From the NCBI GenBank assembly GCA_013407085.1, contig JACCGJ010000639.1, forward strand, positions 1 to 64,000: DNA of 64,000 bases, in the 5' to 3' direction. How positions within the stretch are numbered: the stretch's first letter is position 1; every line of letters begins with the position of its first letter. The translations under genes were made by a program, and so were the position numbers. The notes below the pieces were generated by a model, which was given only the letters and a program-made list of their open reading frames with translations, was not told the origin of the DNA and searched no databases. Of this stretch, positions 44,830 to 56,020 are shown in pieces. The stretch comes from Atriophallophorus winterbourni (Eukaryota > Platyhelminthes > Trematoda > Plagiorchiida > Microphallidae).

Positions 44830-46890
44830 TGTGTTGAATCGGTAAATTCTCTTCAAGTTCAACCACCGATTAAGCTTATTTGCTACTAGCATTAAAATTC
44901 TATCGATATTCACTTATGAACACAGATCTAATAGCATGAATTTCGTAGATACATTTTTCAGGCAATGACACGTCTTCCAGTCGCCATTCCTGTCTCGGTG
45001 ATGTCTCAATTCCTGTTCAGATTAAGTTTTTTTTAAAATAAGTTTAGAACAATATAATTCATTCCATTCATCCATTTTTATAAACTATGGTCTGCTCATT
45101 TTGTTTGTTTGATGATTGGCAGCATAAATTGTGAATAATAGGGAGCATTTGTGGACTACGTCATGAATATCAACACAATTGTTTGCGGCCGATTTTCATA
45201 TTTGGCAACTTCTGGTAGCCTTGAAATATTAGAAAACTTGTGAGGACCTCCAACTGTTTCCGAATGAAACCTCGCGTATGCAAAGTGATTTTGACCTATT
45301 AACTCATGGGCACCTCACATCATCTGCAATGGGCAAATGAACATTGTTTTGGTGGAATAGCGTGAATTGTGATTGTTTTCATGTTTCAGATTATCATGTT
45401 CCTTATTTATCAGAAGATTAATTTTTCATCTTTTGGTAAACTTAAACAAAATGTTTCACTATCTTCCTCGTCTGAAATGTATTCCTGTTGTTTTCATTCT
45501 GTTAGACGAAACACAACTTTTCCCCGAAAACAATTATCGGTCTGTAACTTACTGTTTCTATTCCAGTTTATTATTTAATATTTTATTTCATTATTCTCTC
45601 ATCCAATTAGCATTGTTTTCTCTAATAAACTTACCAAGTCTCCTGTGGCTACTATTAGGTTTTCCAATCAGGTAGGCTGATTGCGTTACAATCATATGCC
45701 TCATACACTGAAACCTTCTAGATCTGCGTTTCAAATCGTAATTTTGACTGAAAACCTAAACAGAATTGAAAATAAGGTAGTACGAAAATCTCACAGAAAT
45801 TGCCTGCGCTAAAATTCGAAGCCTCATAGATGGACACTTTCAATTATATTCTTCAGCAATCTTTCATAGCAAAACTTTCAGCACATCTATGTGTTCATAA
45901 TTCTGAAAATATCATTTCGATGCAATGTGCTATATTCTGCGTGGACTTTATTAGAGCGCCTTTCAATATTATGCCGTTTATGTCAGAGATAAATTTGTTG
46001 CAAAATTTGCTTCTCTTCACAGTTCATATTTCCTTCATAACATTCATCTGCAATTTTCCTGCACTACTTTCAAAGTCATCTGCCATTTATAAAAGCAGAT
46101 CGATTGTGTTTTGCAAGTATGGTTGTAGTTGTAGATATCTTGGGAATCGTTTTATTAACATTATGGTTTATTTGATCGATTTATTATTCTTTTCACGAGA
46201 AATTTGCTCTAGTGCATTAGTGTTTATTCAGCTGTCCATCACATCAAGCACATGCTGAATGCATTTATTAGCCACAATTAATGTTTAATTAACTTGCTTA
46301 TCTGTCTGATTCTTACTATTATTGAATAAGTGCTTTCTAAACCGTCCAAATAACTTGTTCAATATCCTGCTGATAAAAAGCCCGTCTTTGCACGCATTTA
46401 TATCACACACCCTACGAACAGTCTCGTACTCTTTGCAGTCTTGAGTTTGGACAATAAGTTCAGCATCCGCATGTCTTGAAAGAGACTTGTTTCGCTTGTA
46501 AGCCACTTGTGGTTTAGCGTGCCAATTTTATCTAAAAATGGGGTAAAAGTGCAATTTTGTAACTTGTGAATGAACTTTCTCTGTTTACTTGGTAAACACC
46601 CATTCATTGAACTGCAGTACACATTTGCAATTTCATATAATGTATCCTTTCTCTCAGTTTTCTAATACCACTTGGAAAAAGGTTATAAGTGGATTCGTTG
46701 GTTGACTATATGCTCAATTGGTTTTTTTCATTTCTCTAAGAATTCTCTCATTGTTTCTCAAAAATATTATTGTGTGTTTTCAACTTTGAACCATATTGTT
46801 TAACGCGCCTCAGAAATTTCTAGATACTTTACACCGAAAATATCAAACACTAATTAATAAATTTTTCAAAATTTTTAATAAGCTACGTAG
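44830..46890. other. No confident gene
   Basis: AT-rich. A hydrophobic 142-residue plus frame (45830-46258) and minus frames at 46622-46285 and 46100-45850 (the last with three in-frame TGA) were inspected. None has a recognisable motif. Confidence 0.3.
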
Positions 46891-46892
46891 CT

Positions 46893-47072
46893 AAACTAAT
46901 GTGTTTCTCACATCCCTCGCACTTATGGGAGCAACGATTTACTTTGGTCATCCATAAGTGCCTCGAGTGCTTGACCAAGAATCACTTTATGATTCTCTGT
47001 TTGAACATCGTGATTCGTTGTACGAGCCCTATGTAACAGTGGCATTCAAGTATTACTTTGTTTAAGCAACGT
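46893..47072. repeat. Hammerhead repeat body, inverted junction, no ribozyme
   Basis: 46893-46925 is the post-ribozyme piece in minus orientation (reads GTAAGTGCGAGGGATGTGAG on that strand). From about 46928 the body runs in plus orientation (GGTCATCCATAAGTGCC, GTGTTTGAACATCG-like, ACAGTGGCATTCAAGTAT). Two units thus lie back to back, and neither retains a ribozyme. Confidence 0.6.
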
Positions 47073-47612
47073 AGCAGTTTAGAAACATTTTGGTCCGTCT
47101 CGGCAACATTAACGTAGATTTTGAGATTAACTTCCCTATATTTTCACGTTTGTTTACGTATTTTCTTACAATATACACTTCACGACCAGGTGTGTTCTTC
47201 ATGATCACCTCATAAATGAAATGTGAGATTAAGTTTCGCTTACTTTTGGATTGAAGTGTTTTTGAAAAAATGAACATTGGTTGATTTTGAGACGCTATTT
47301 TTATTCTCCCTTGCAAAACGATTGGAATTGACCCAATGTTACTCAAAATTAAATGGAAAGTTTTTAAAATGATCAGTACCAAATCTAATCACTTTCATGT
47401 CTCACAACAACAAATGATTCACCAATGGTCTAGCCAGTGGATGGAACAAAAATTCGTGATTTTATCGTCAATGGTTCACAAACTCAATGCTCGTTCGACG
47501 CGTATGACGTATTGTTTTGGGCGAATATCGGTTGATGTATTCATTGTATTATGTGATGTCAGTTGACCTGTATGTTTTTTCATCATATTACGGATGAAAT
47601 GCTCTTTTTTAA

Positions 47613-48007
47613 TCATTCCACACTGAGCCATTGATAAACTCGGCTACCTCCACGGGCAATAGCCTCGTTCCATAACGTTGCACTAGCACAATCAGTTTTT
47701 ACCACGAAATCGTTTTCTCGATGATAATCGGTCTGCGTAGTTTGTTCTCCAATGAAACATTCTCCTACGAAAGCGGAAAACTTTTCAGGTTGCAATCCGA
47801 GGTCTTTAAACACTTGTCGCTCCTCCGCAGGCAGCCAGGATTCGGTGGAAGCTTTGTGTTGAACAAATAGAAGGATCCCAATATTCCTCAGAGTTTGCTT
47901 TGATAAGTGTTTGCGTAGTCCATCCAACATGAATTGAACTCCTTGTTCAGTGCTGGTCCACTGGTCGAAGTTTGTGGTTTTTAACAGTTGAGCGCATTGG
48001 GCGGTTT
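47613..48007 (-). CDS. Synaptotagmin-like protein, exon 3 (C2B end)
   Basis: Last coding exon, 395 nt, stop at 47613. Acceptor GCACACAG before 48007; its two leading bases complete the codon begun in exon 2. It reads LRNIGILLFVQHKAST (C2 strand 6-7), then FSAFVGECFIGEQTTQ and finally LWNEAIARGGSRVYQWLSVE. This equals the FIG...G..HW.EM......QWH close of synaptotagmin C2B domains. The loop that should read DYDxxSxxD is QHKASTESW, so the calcium ligands are gone. A 33-residue insertion separates the two FV-strand blocks. Confidence 0.75.
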
Positions 48008-49292
48008 CTGTGTGCGGCACTCCGTTTTTGCGTTGACTATTTTCCAATTTTCTATGAAATCGAAATTTCCTCGACTTGACCAAATGATTGTCAATTATTA
48101 GGCAAACACGTAGATTCAGTTCCACTGAAATGATTATTAAAAATTGGTGATATACACTCCAAAGTATACGTTCGCTTTTGAGAATAACACGTCTGCCGTA
48201 AAGTTGGATAAAGTACAGTTTATTTCGTGAGAGAAGCGAACTGAAATTCAATTTTTCAAGGTATAAATTTCTGCAATGTGGCATAGAAATCTCATGAAAT
48301 TAATATACGGTACTTGGCTTCTCCTGGTAAAAGTTATGCATGTGTTGGGATAAATCATTCCTGATTCAAAAGAAGGCTTTGGTGTTAATAAGAAAACATA
48401 TGTTCCACTTCATCTGTGCCTAATTTTTTTACGAATTTACGCGTTGAATTGATTTGCAATAAACCAAAGTAAATAATTCGAATTTCAATTTACTTGCATC
48501 TAAACGACACATTTGCTATCGGAGGTCATTTAAATGAGCGCACCTATTACACTACGACGTGATACGAAGAGTTGCTGCACAACAAAGTAGGTTTCCCAAA
48601 TACAGTGGACAGCCCAATGAATGTACTGTGCTGTTCAAATTTACACTGGAACTTGCTGTCGGTCATCTTGTAAAATCATCCATGTTTACAATCTGTTTAT
48701 CTGCTAACGTGTAGCATAAAATTTAGTTTGTACCATATCATTTGTTTTCTGTCCTGATACTAAAACATATGATCACTGACCGAAATGGCCTTGTGGTGAG
48801 ATGTTAAAATAGTACATCAAGAAAAACAGGAAACACAGCACGGCTGAGAAAAAAGAATTTATTTCTCCGAATCGCCATCACATTTAAAATATAAAATTAC
48901 TAAGAAATCAGATTCAATTGGTATATTTTCGAGATTTATTAGATACCGTTTGTTTTTAGTCACTTAATGCCTGCTTGTATTTGAAAACTTAAAACAATTC
49001 TCTGTAGATATAACTGTTAGTCATTTGTGCGAATATAATAAAATGTTAACTTTCCATTTCTATATAAACTATACAGTGCAATCTCGAAAAATGGCTGAGT
49101 TAAAGGATATATTTACATTTTTCGCTGTGCAGAGAACTATCAGTGTTTTGATTTTAATATCATTGAATATCCTAACTATATATCATTTCTGCAACTGATA
49201 TATTGTGAAATTTTGTGTAATAAATGTATTATTATTTATTCAATAAAAATTCCGACAATTATTCCTTTAATTAGTATGATCACATTACTTAC
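48008..49292 (-). other. Intron 2 of the synaptotagmin-like gene
   Basis: 1285 bp between GTAAGT (49292-49287) and CACACAG. AT-rich; no repeat copy was recognised within it. Confidence 0.6.
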
Positions 49293-49449
49293 GATTACTT
49301 CTGGAAACCATTTTATCCAGATCCAGATAGACCCGGTCAGAAGTGGGAATGAATTTCAGGTTCCTGATTTGTTGTACTCCCACGATTATAACTCCTTCCG
49401 CCTGACGGTAACAGAGCGACACCAGCAAATCGGCCTTGATGCGAATTAC
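49293..49449 (-). CDS. Synaptotagmin-like protein, exon 2 (C2B start)
   Basis: 157 nt, acceptor TTTTTCTCAG before 49449, donor GTAAGT after 49293. It reads VIRIKADLLVSLCYRQAEG, VIIVGVQQIRNLKFIPTSD, RVYLDLDKMVSRSN. This matches GELLLSLCY..A..L.V.V..A.NLK...SDPYVKV of a C2B domain. The SDPYVKV block reads SDRVYLDL. It starts on a codon boundary, exactly as exon 1 ends, and leaves one base for exon 3. Confidence 0.8.
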
Positions 49450-49599
49450 CTGAGAAAAAGTTGAATTCCAGAAATTACAATATTGTCATATTCAATGATT
49501 TTGAGAATTTTAAAATTACTCTCAGGTTGAATACACTAAACCCTGGAACAAGTCATGAAATTAAGTGTAAAATAGAAAGAATAACAGATGATATATAAG

Positions 49600-49900
49600 G
49601 AAAATTCTCATTTGTGTGCATTCCCATCCCACACACCCCACGACATGTTTCGCGCTGTTTGCACTCATCAGGTAGGGACAGTAGGATCAGGATTCAAAAG
49701 CGCTTGAAACAGTTGAAGGATTGTAAAAACGTTGCGCTTGTATGCCACTGTTGTCTAATGTTGGTACGACCAAGCTGTTCAATAACATAAGCGCACACTC
49801 ACGTAGACTGGGTTTGAACCCTTGACATCAACAAAAAAGCTCATTTCCATCCCACACACCCTACGACCGGTTTTCCTGCTTCGAGAAGGTGAAGCTCGTA
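49600..49900 (-). repeat. Hammerhead repeat, subfamily 1, about 1.2 tandem units inside an intron
   Basis: CATCCCACACACC occurs at 49625 and 49848, a 223-bp period in which one intact ribozyme (49632-49684) and one decayed ribozyme (49850-49895, GAAAACCGGTCGTAGGG retained, CTGATGA lost) bound a complete body. The body shares CAACAGTGGCAT, ACTGTTTCAAG and TTGAACA words with subfamily 2, showing common descent. It lies in the transcribed sense of the synaptotagmin-like gene. Confidence 0.75.
49632..49684 (-). ncRNA. Hammerhead ribozyme, best preserved copy, intronic
   Basis: All conserved core bases are present: CTGATGA (49671-49665), stem II GTGC/GCGC (49664-49661 with 49655-49652, one G-U pair) with loop AAACA, and GAAA (49651-49648). 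Stem III is the self-complementary ACATGT, and the cleavage C is at 49642. Proximal stem I is CCCTAC/GTGGGG, six pairs including one U-G, with a small internal loop and an outer CTAC/GTG pairing. Stem III cannot form inside one copy but can between two copies, as in double hammerheads. Confidence 0.75.
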
Positions 49901-49923
49901 AGTGCATGATAGCATGTGCTTGT

Positions 49924-50002
<79 letters not shown>

Positions 50003-50007
50003 TAATC
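49924..50007. repeat. (AT)n microsatellite, long
   Basis: About 84 bp of almost uninterrupted AT dinucleotides within the intron. The frames that run through it on both strands are artefacts of the repeat. Confidence 0.9.
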
Positions 50008-52034
50008 ATACTAGCAATGATCTGACAAGTGAATCAGTGAATGGATTCGGTATTCATATTATTTTGCGTTTTACATTTACGTTAAGATTTGAAATTCTAT
50101 TAAAAATTAAGCCTAGCCAGTAAATGTTACCCACTGAGATAGGATTGATTAAATGTCAAAAATAATTAGCAAATTAGCCCAGGATAAACAAGTTTACATT
50201 CGCAGCCAAAGTTAATTAAATTTAACAAAGCCAACCATTTTGATGTGCCGAATGTTCACTCGTGAACGGAGCAGATCTGCAGAATTGCTCAGATTAATTT
50301 CGCATACAGTTCATCGTATGCTTCTACCGCAAACCGCGTATTTTTATCATAAGCTTGAACGATTAAATATTACAAAGCTAAACTGAACCAGACAGTGGAT
50401 TTTCATTAAAATGAATGTTTAAATATATATTGAATGGAGGAAATGTAACTTGCTGTTTATCACTGGATTTGAAAGGGTACGTTGAGGGAAGTTTCGATTC
50501 AAACTTGATCATTTTCAGATCGTTAATTTTGTTCAAAGGCTTAACTGTCTGAACTTCACTGAAAACGATATCAAACTCAAATAAATACTTGCAGAGAAAG
50601 CAATACCAGTATTGGCATAGAGTTTTGGGGAATTAGAGCAAATTAAAAACTAGTACTTCGAGGTGTATTGTGTTAAAAATTACTTGAGATGCTACCAGCT
50701 TTCGGTTGTTGAAACTCTTAGAGCTTTATAATACTAATTCATACGTCCTAGAAACCATTAGAAATCAGTTGCGGTTTCTTGAATATCGAATGAGCATATG
50801 CACGTACGTATGACTGAGATATATTTCGGCCTCCGCCGTTCGACATAAACCATGGTTGTACATCGCGAGCGCATGGTTTACTCCTGATCCACAAATAATC
50901 CAGACGCATCATAATTCAGTCGGATTGCAGTGGTACACACATTTTCGTTTAAAACGATCACAGACGACAAGTATTTCTTGTTGGAACGGTGGAATTTGCA
51001 TGGTTTTCACATGGTTTCTTTCATACAACTGTAGAAGCAATACTCTTTTCCAAAGCTGGTAGACGACGCTCCACACTGTACACTTAATTCCGCGTGCAGT
51101 TCGCAAAAGCATAGTTGAAACCTCAAGTGTCTCGTTCAGGAACGTCTTCTTACCACAGAGACTGCCTATCCAAACCCTAACATCCTGGTTTCAACTTTAC
51201 ATATTTTTGAGCTTTAAGAATACAGCGCTTTCTATTCGAGACGCATATTACACCAACACATGCGGCGTTTTTTAGTATATTAATCTTGCCGTTTAAACCG
51301 TCTATAAGGAGAACGTCTGCATGCTTCACGCTGCCCAACCAGGATGTGTTCAGGTTGCGACGTATTCTCTGCAAATGAAAAGCGTTCCGCTTCGCGTTTT
51401 GACCTGTTTGTGCTGGTTTTGAATTGGCTGAACAGACTCTATGCACGATAATTTTTGTCTGCCAAGTAAGTTTGCGGGTGCAAATCTAGTTGTTATGGCT
51501 ATATCTCTGTCTAATCAATCTTCGGCTTTAGAAATCTTTAATAGTCAATAATCACTTGAATGAATATAATATTTGACTGACAATGGTTGTAAAGTTCCAT
51601 TCAGTCATACTTCAAATCAATCACTCTCAACCGAGATAGATATTTGTAGACCTTTTGGCTACGTTTCACACGGTTAAGTAGTCAAACACACGAACAGTAA
51701 AGGCAATGTGGATGAAGTAAAACGCGTGGTCTTTAACGAATTATCAAAATCGCATACTTCACATAAATTTGCAGATTATGTTGAAAATTCAGGTCTAAAA
51801 TTCCGAACAGGAATCCTATACACTCGATTGTTTGATATTGATATACTATCATTATCTGCAGAATGATTCAATGCACATAGTGCAATTGCATGTCGGAATG
51901 ATAGCGGACTTATTGATTTGAAAAGATTTCAAGCAAATGTTTGCATAAAAACTGTTTATCTTGATCAACTTTTGATTCGATTAGATTTAACAATATAAAC
52001 GAAATGTGATTTTTATTAATGTTCAAAAACTTAC

Positions 52035-53486
52035 GGGTATACCAGGTGAAATCAAATGCCATAATGTTTGATGCAGTGATTGATCATTCAGGTCGACAAT
52101 GGCAAAACCGTGTAAATATTCACGTCCGACAGACCAATGCGAACATTGCTCCGATACTTGTATTTCCAATCTCCCAGTCTGGTCCTGACCCGGATTGCTG
52201 ACAGGAAACTTGCCAAATCTTAACTTGCGATTCGGTTCAAATCGTACATATTCAAGTTCAGCGTCCTTACATGTAATCACCGAATGCTGAACTTGTCCGG
52301 CATAACGACAAATGAATTTAAAATTGTAAGAGTGCTTTTTCCACGGATGGTATGGTTTTAGACCTTTGGCAGCAACCAGGTTAACTTCGAATGACAAACC
52401 CGACTCTGACGTTTCGTAGTCCAGTTTAATAAAAAGTGCAATGGCACCACCGCTTTCAATGACTCCAACTGGTACAAATGCTGGGAGACTAATTCCCGAT
52501 TCTGTTTTTGTCTGCAAAGGAAGCTGGAATTGTTCTAAGCTAGGGCGCATTTTTGACCGATTTTTCATGGAAACATCAATTTTTTTGAAAGGAGAATTGG
52601 GAGAGAATGTATCCCAAAGACTTCTCCTTTTGGTTGGCATATACTTTGGTTGATCCGAATCAGGAACATTTGTTCCACATTCAATGTCCGAATTGGGGCG
52701 CTCTAAATTATCGCTAAACTTTTCGGGCAACTTCATTGCAGTTAGTTCGAAATTGGTCGCAGATGCGCGTCGAATCGGTAAAATGACGCTGAGAGTATTT
52801 TTCGAATCTTCAGGAACATCTGATTGTATATTTTCATAACTTTCACGACTGCGACTACATTGAGGTTCATCTCCTTCACACGTAATATCGATTTGAGGCA
52901 AGTTCGCAGTGCACAAGTTTACTCCATCCTGTTTTGCTTCCTTCTCAAAATCGAGGACAGGCGTGGGAGTTCTCCAACTATGTAATGTTTCGATCATTGA
53001 TGAACGTCGTAATGAATTAAAAACATCGGGTAGAAACAAAGATGAAGCACTGCGCTCACGAGTGCGCTGAGAACACATTGTCGAGGTGGTTCCGTAGAAC
53101 TTTTCCGGTTGGAATCTCAATGGAATTTCACTCAGTCTACGGTCTGGTTTCAAAATGACCTGCCGTTTGGCTTGTCTATCATGTACTACAGGATTATCAG
53201 ACATTTCGAATGACAACGCCTCCACAAGCAAGCAAATATGATTAAATGCTTGATCAGTGAACAGTGCCTTTTCTCCGCGATGCGCTTTTATCTCCATTCT
53301 ACGTAAACACGCCCGACGTTTTCGGTTCCACCATCCAGAACGATGAATTGCCGTTGCGCCAAGAGTGATCACAATCAATATCAATAGCAATCCGCTGAGA
53401 AGTGCAATCAGCATTCCAGCAGTTTGTTTCGTTGACCATGTCTTGAAGTAGTCGTCCATTGTCGTGGCTCGCTCTATAGGGTGCAT
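52035..53486 (-). CDS. Synaptotagmin-like protein, exon 1 (membrane span and C2A)
   Basis: 484 codons from ATG at 53486 to a consensus donor GTAAGT after 52035. Residues about 23-47 (AGMLIALLSGLLLILIVITL) form one membrane span, followed by basic WWNRKRRAC with a possible palmitoylated Cys. Residues 60-340 are a Ser/Arg-rich linker. C2A occupies about 346-480 (GGAIALFIKLDYE, LSFEVNLVAAKGLKP, GRLEIQVSE, LHQTLWHL). The loop-1 aspartates are replaced (KPYHPWKKHS), so calcium binding is unlikely. Likely a vesicle or plasma-membrane trafficking protein, Syt type I topology. The frame stays open upstream of 53486, and an acceptor-like TTTTCCAG lies at 53513, so a further 5' exon is possible. With exons 2 and 3 the protein has 667 residues. 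Confidence 0.8.
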
Positions 53487-53489
53487 TTG

Positions 53490-55890
53490 CAGGCTGTGAA
53501 TATCAAATCTACTGGAAAAGATGGTGTGGAAAAGTTTAAACCTATATATTTTTGAGTAAAAAATAATTAAATGAATGTTACTAATAAATTTTCAAACGTT
53601 TTAGATGCGGCATGCAAATGGTCTCTAGAAAATATCTACCAGTTTTGCATCGAAATGCCACGTTCTACTACTGCGGCGCTCGGTGACGAGTAGCTCTAGA
53701 GAGTGACCTGCGAAAAATTCCTCGATGTGTTGATGCGTTTTGCCATGAGACGTGCAACCACGGTAGCTAATCGAAATGTTGGTCTGCATTAACAAGCATT
53801 TTTCCACTTTTTTAAAAGATTTCATCAGTATATGAAAACAGTTCTACGTCGAAATCGTTTCTATAGATGAATTAATTTACCACAACAAATATTTCTTTCC
53901 TGTAAATTTAATTCCCATCTTTCTTAGTACAGTATTTATTGTGCGACAATTTGCATGGATCAGGCTTGTGTGATTTCATACAATTCTTTTTTTCTTAGCT
54001 TTGTGAATAGATTAATTTAATCTCTGAAAATTTGTGTAAACGTTGAAAGTCATTTTCTTCTTCTTTATTCTTCTTGGTTAATTCACGTTAGTAACTAGAA
54101 TTGCGTTCGAAGATATATATCAAAATAAGTTGAAAATAAATCCATCAAATCCATCTTAAACCATTCACAACATATATAATAGCCTTAAAATTCCATCACA
54201 GTAATAGTGTATACGGGCTAGGATTATAATGTGACAATCAAGTTTCAATCGACATTTTTAAGAAAAATTACATTAAGCACATATCCCACATCACACGAAC
54301 TCTGTCCTCAAATGTTTATGCCGGTTGTACCTTTGCTCTGATCGATTTCGCGTCAACCGGTGCACTCTACACCCTCACCTTACTTTGACTGAGGAGCTTG
54401 TTGCGCATACCGTCATGATGTAATGCTTCTAAAATCCGAATTATGGTGAGTTTACGATTGCTGTAGCCTTACGTTTCGCCGCTTCCTGTTCATGTCTTGT
54501 GCCAGTGAGTATTTCTACGCACATTATATATTCTGATTAGCACTCATTGCTTACGCACTCAGTAATAGTATAGTTAAAAATGTTACTCATGGTGACCCGA
54601 AAAACATTCTGAACACGATATTTCTGTCACTACCTTGCTCATCAATAACACTATGTTACATATATTATTTATGATTTGAATAAACTAGTTTTTCGCAAAT
54701 CTTTCCCTGTTTATTATTCGATAGAAGAGATTTTTTATATACCAATGATATGTGAACTACTTGAAACCATATATGCAACCATTTTAATCCGTGTCATAGA
54801 TAATCAATATGTATTTCTTGATCAAGACGTTCAATGAATCTTCTCTTCAATCGAGTGCAATGCTGAACAACAACCTTTGCGAAAATTCTATATGTTTTAG
54901 ACTATTTAAAAACTCGTATTGTCTGAATAGTTACAGTCTCCAGCAATCATCCACAAAAACTTTCAGTTATTTCATATGATCGAACGTATGACAATTTGTT
55001 GTCCAAGATCAGAAAAATATTAAAAAGCAGTGATCGTTAATATATGTTAAACATCTCAAATAAGCCATATAGAAATTGGATAAAATCTCAACTTTATTAA
55101 TATAGACGGAGAGTTAAATAGCCTGAAATCTATCAATTAACAAATTTGAAATGTTGTAAGTGGATTTGGTCCTCCGTTTTCAGGATATGTGTAACATCAT
55201 CATCGCTAGCTTATATGTGGAATCAAATCTCGTTTGGCCATGAGAAGAAATTTGTCACTAATAACACTTCTCAAGGAGGTCAACAAGAAATTAATCGAGA
55301 CAATATTTCAAAGAAAATGTTAACCAAAAAAATTCGCTAAATTAGGGTTTATTATCAGCTTCTGCACACAGAACGTACCGCGAGTCAGCTCATGTTTTAA
55401 AAACTCCCAACTCTATCCCAACAATTCGGTCTCTGTGTTCCCGCCAGTCTGCCCATCCATCTCCGAGAGTCAATGTGCCCACGCGGTAAAACTGCCGCGC
55501 TTGCATGACGCTTCCCAATTTGGATGGTCAGTCAAAATGCTCGATTTATCGAACTATGTGTTTCTCGGGGTGAACTAACACTCTGGTTGAACAAATATAG
55601 ATTAGCACGTCCCGAAATTGAAAAATCACATTTCTTGTTTGATCATTTTATTTGCCAGTTATTGGTCAAATAAAATTACGTACCATTGTGATTAGTGAAA
55701 TTCACTTGATTCCATATTAATCCCCTAGAGTAAAGATTTTTAGGCACGTCTTGGAATCCTTTTTTTCCTTTGGGACCTGTTAGCTTCAGGAGATGGGAAG
55801 AAAATGTCGACTGAGCAAAATCGAATTTCGCCTTATTTTTTCATCCGCTGGTAGCAAATGGGAGGACATTTTTTAGCAAAATGGTGGATT
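53490..55890. other. Region upstream of the synaptotagmin-like gene
   Basis: No gene is called. A 66-residue minus frame at 53825-53625 (ISYRGCTSHGKTHQHIEEF) could be a 5' exon but has no clear splice sites. 55380-55560 is GC-richer than its surroundings with several CpG and might hold the promoter or 5' UTR. 53946-53972 repeats TGGATCAGGCTTGTG seen in the CR1 tail fragment at 1678. Confidence 0.3.
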
Positions 55891-55894
55891 TTTC

Positions 55895-56020
55895 AAGCGC
55901 ATGCGGATCCTGATCCTACTGTCCCTACCTGATGAGTGAAAACAGCATGAAACCGGTCGTTGGGTGCGAGCGTGATGGAAATGCATGCGAATGAGCTTTT
56001 TGTTGGTGGCAGTTTTCATT
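55895..56020 (+). repeat. Hammerhead repeat unit, subfamily 1, partial
   Basis: Shares AAGCGCATGCGGATCCTGAT, the ribozyme, and GGAAATGCATGCGAATGAGC with the 29.4 kb copy. CGCATGC (55899-55905) and GCATGCG (55983-55989) are complementary and would close an outer helix around the ribozyme. Confidence 0.7.
55916..55968 (+). ncRNA. Hammerhead ribozyme, subfamily 1 copy (55.9 kb)
   Basis: CTGATGA at 55929-55935, GAAA at 55949-55952 and ACCGGTC ending at 55958 are intact. Stem II (GTGA/GCAT) keeps three pairs including G-U and has one A-G clash next to the loop. Stem I CCCTAC/GTTGGG has one mismatch. Confidence 0.7.

Larger units (their letters stand above)
49450..52034 (-). other. Intron 1 of the synaptotagmin-like gene
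   Basis: 2585 bp. It holds a tandem hammerhead repeat in the sense orientation (49600-49900), a long (AT)n run (49924-50007) and, at 51446-50909, minus-strand frames that resemble coding DNA but fit no domain and are not needed by the gene model. Confidence 0.6.

Noticed and set aside
45830..46258. 142-residue hydrophobic plus ORF
   Set aside because: Irregular hydrophobic composition typical of T-rich DNA; no start context, motif or splice support.
47062..47382. 106-residue minus ORF downstream of the synaptotagmin-like stop
   Set aside because: Overlaps no recognised domain, has AT-driven Lys/Ile content, and lies after the natural end of the gene.
49798..49832. GGTTCAAACCC word on the minus strand resembling a tRNA B box
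   Set aside because: No A box or cloverleaf can be drawn around it; it is part of the ribozyme repeat body.
49779..50025. ORFs rich in Ile/Tyr on both strands
   Set aside because: They are translations of the (AT)n microsatellite.
50909..51446. Two minus-strand frames between synaptotagmin exons 1 and 2, at first read as a C2 exon
   Set aside because: Exon 1 already completes C2A and joins exon 2 in phase; these frames lack C2 strand order and have no matching splice phases.
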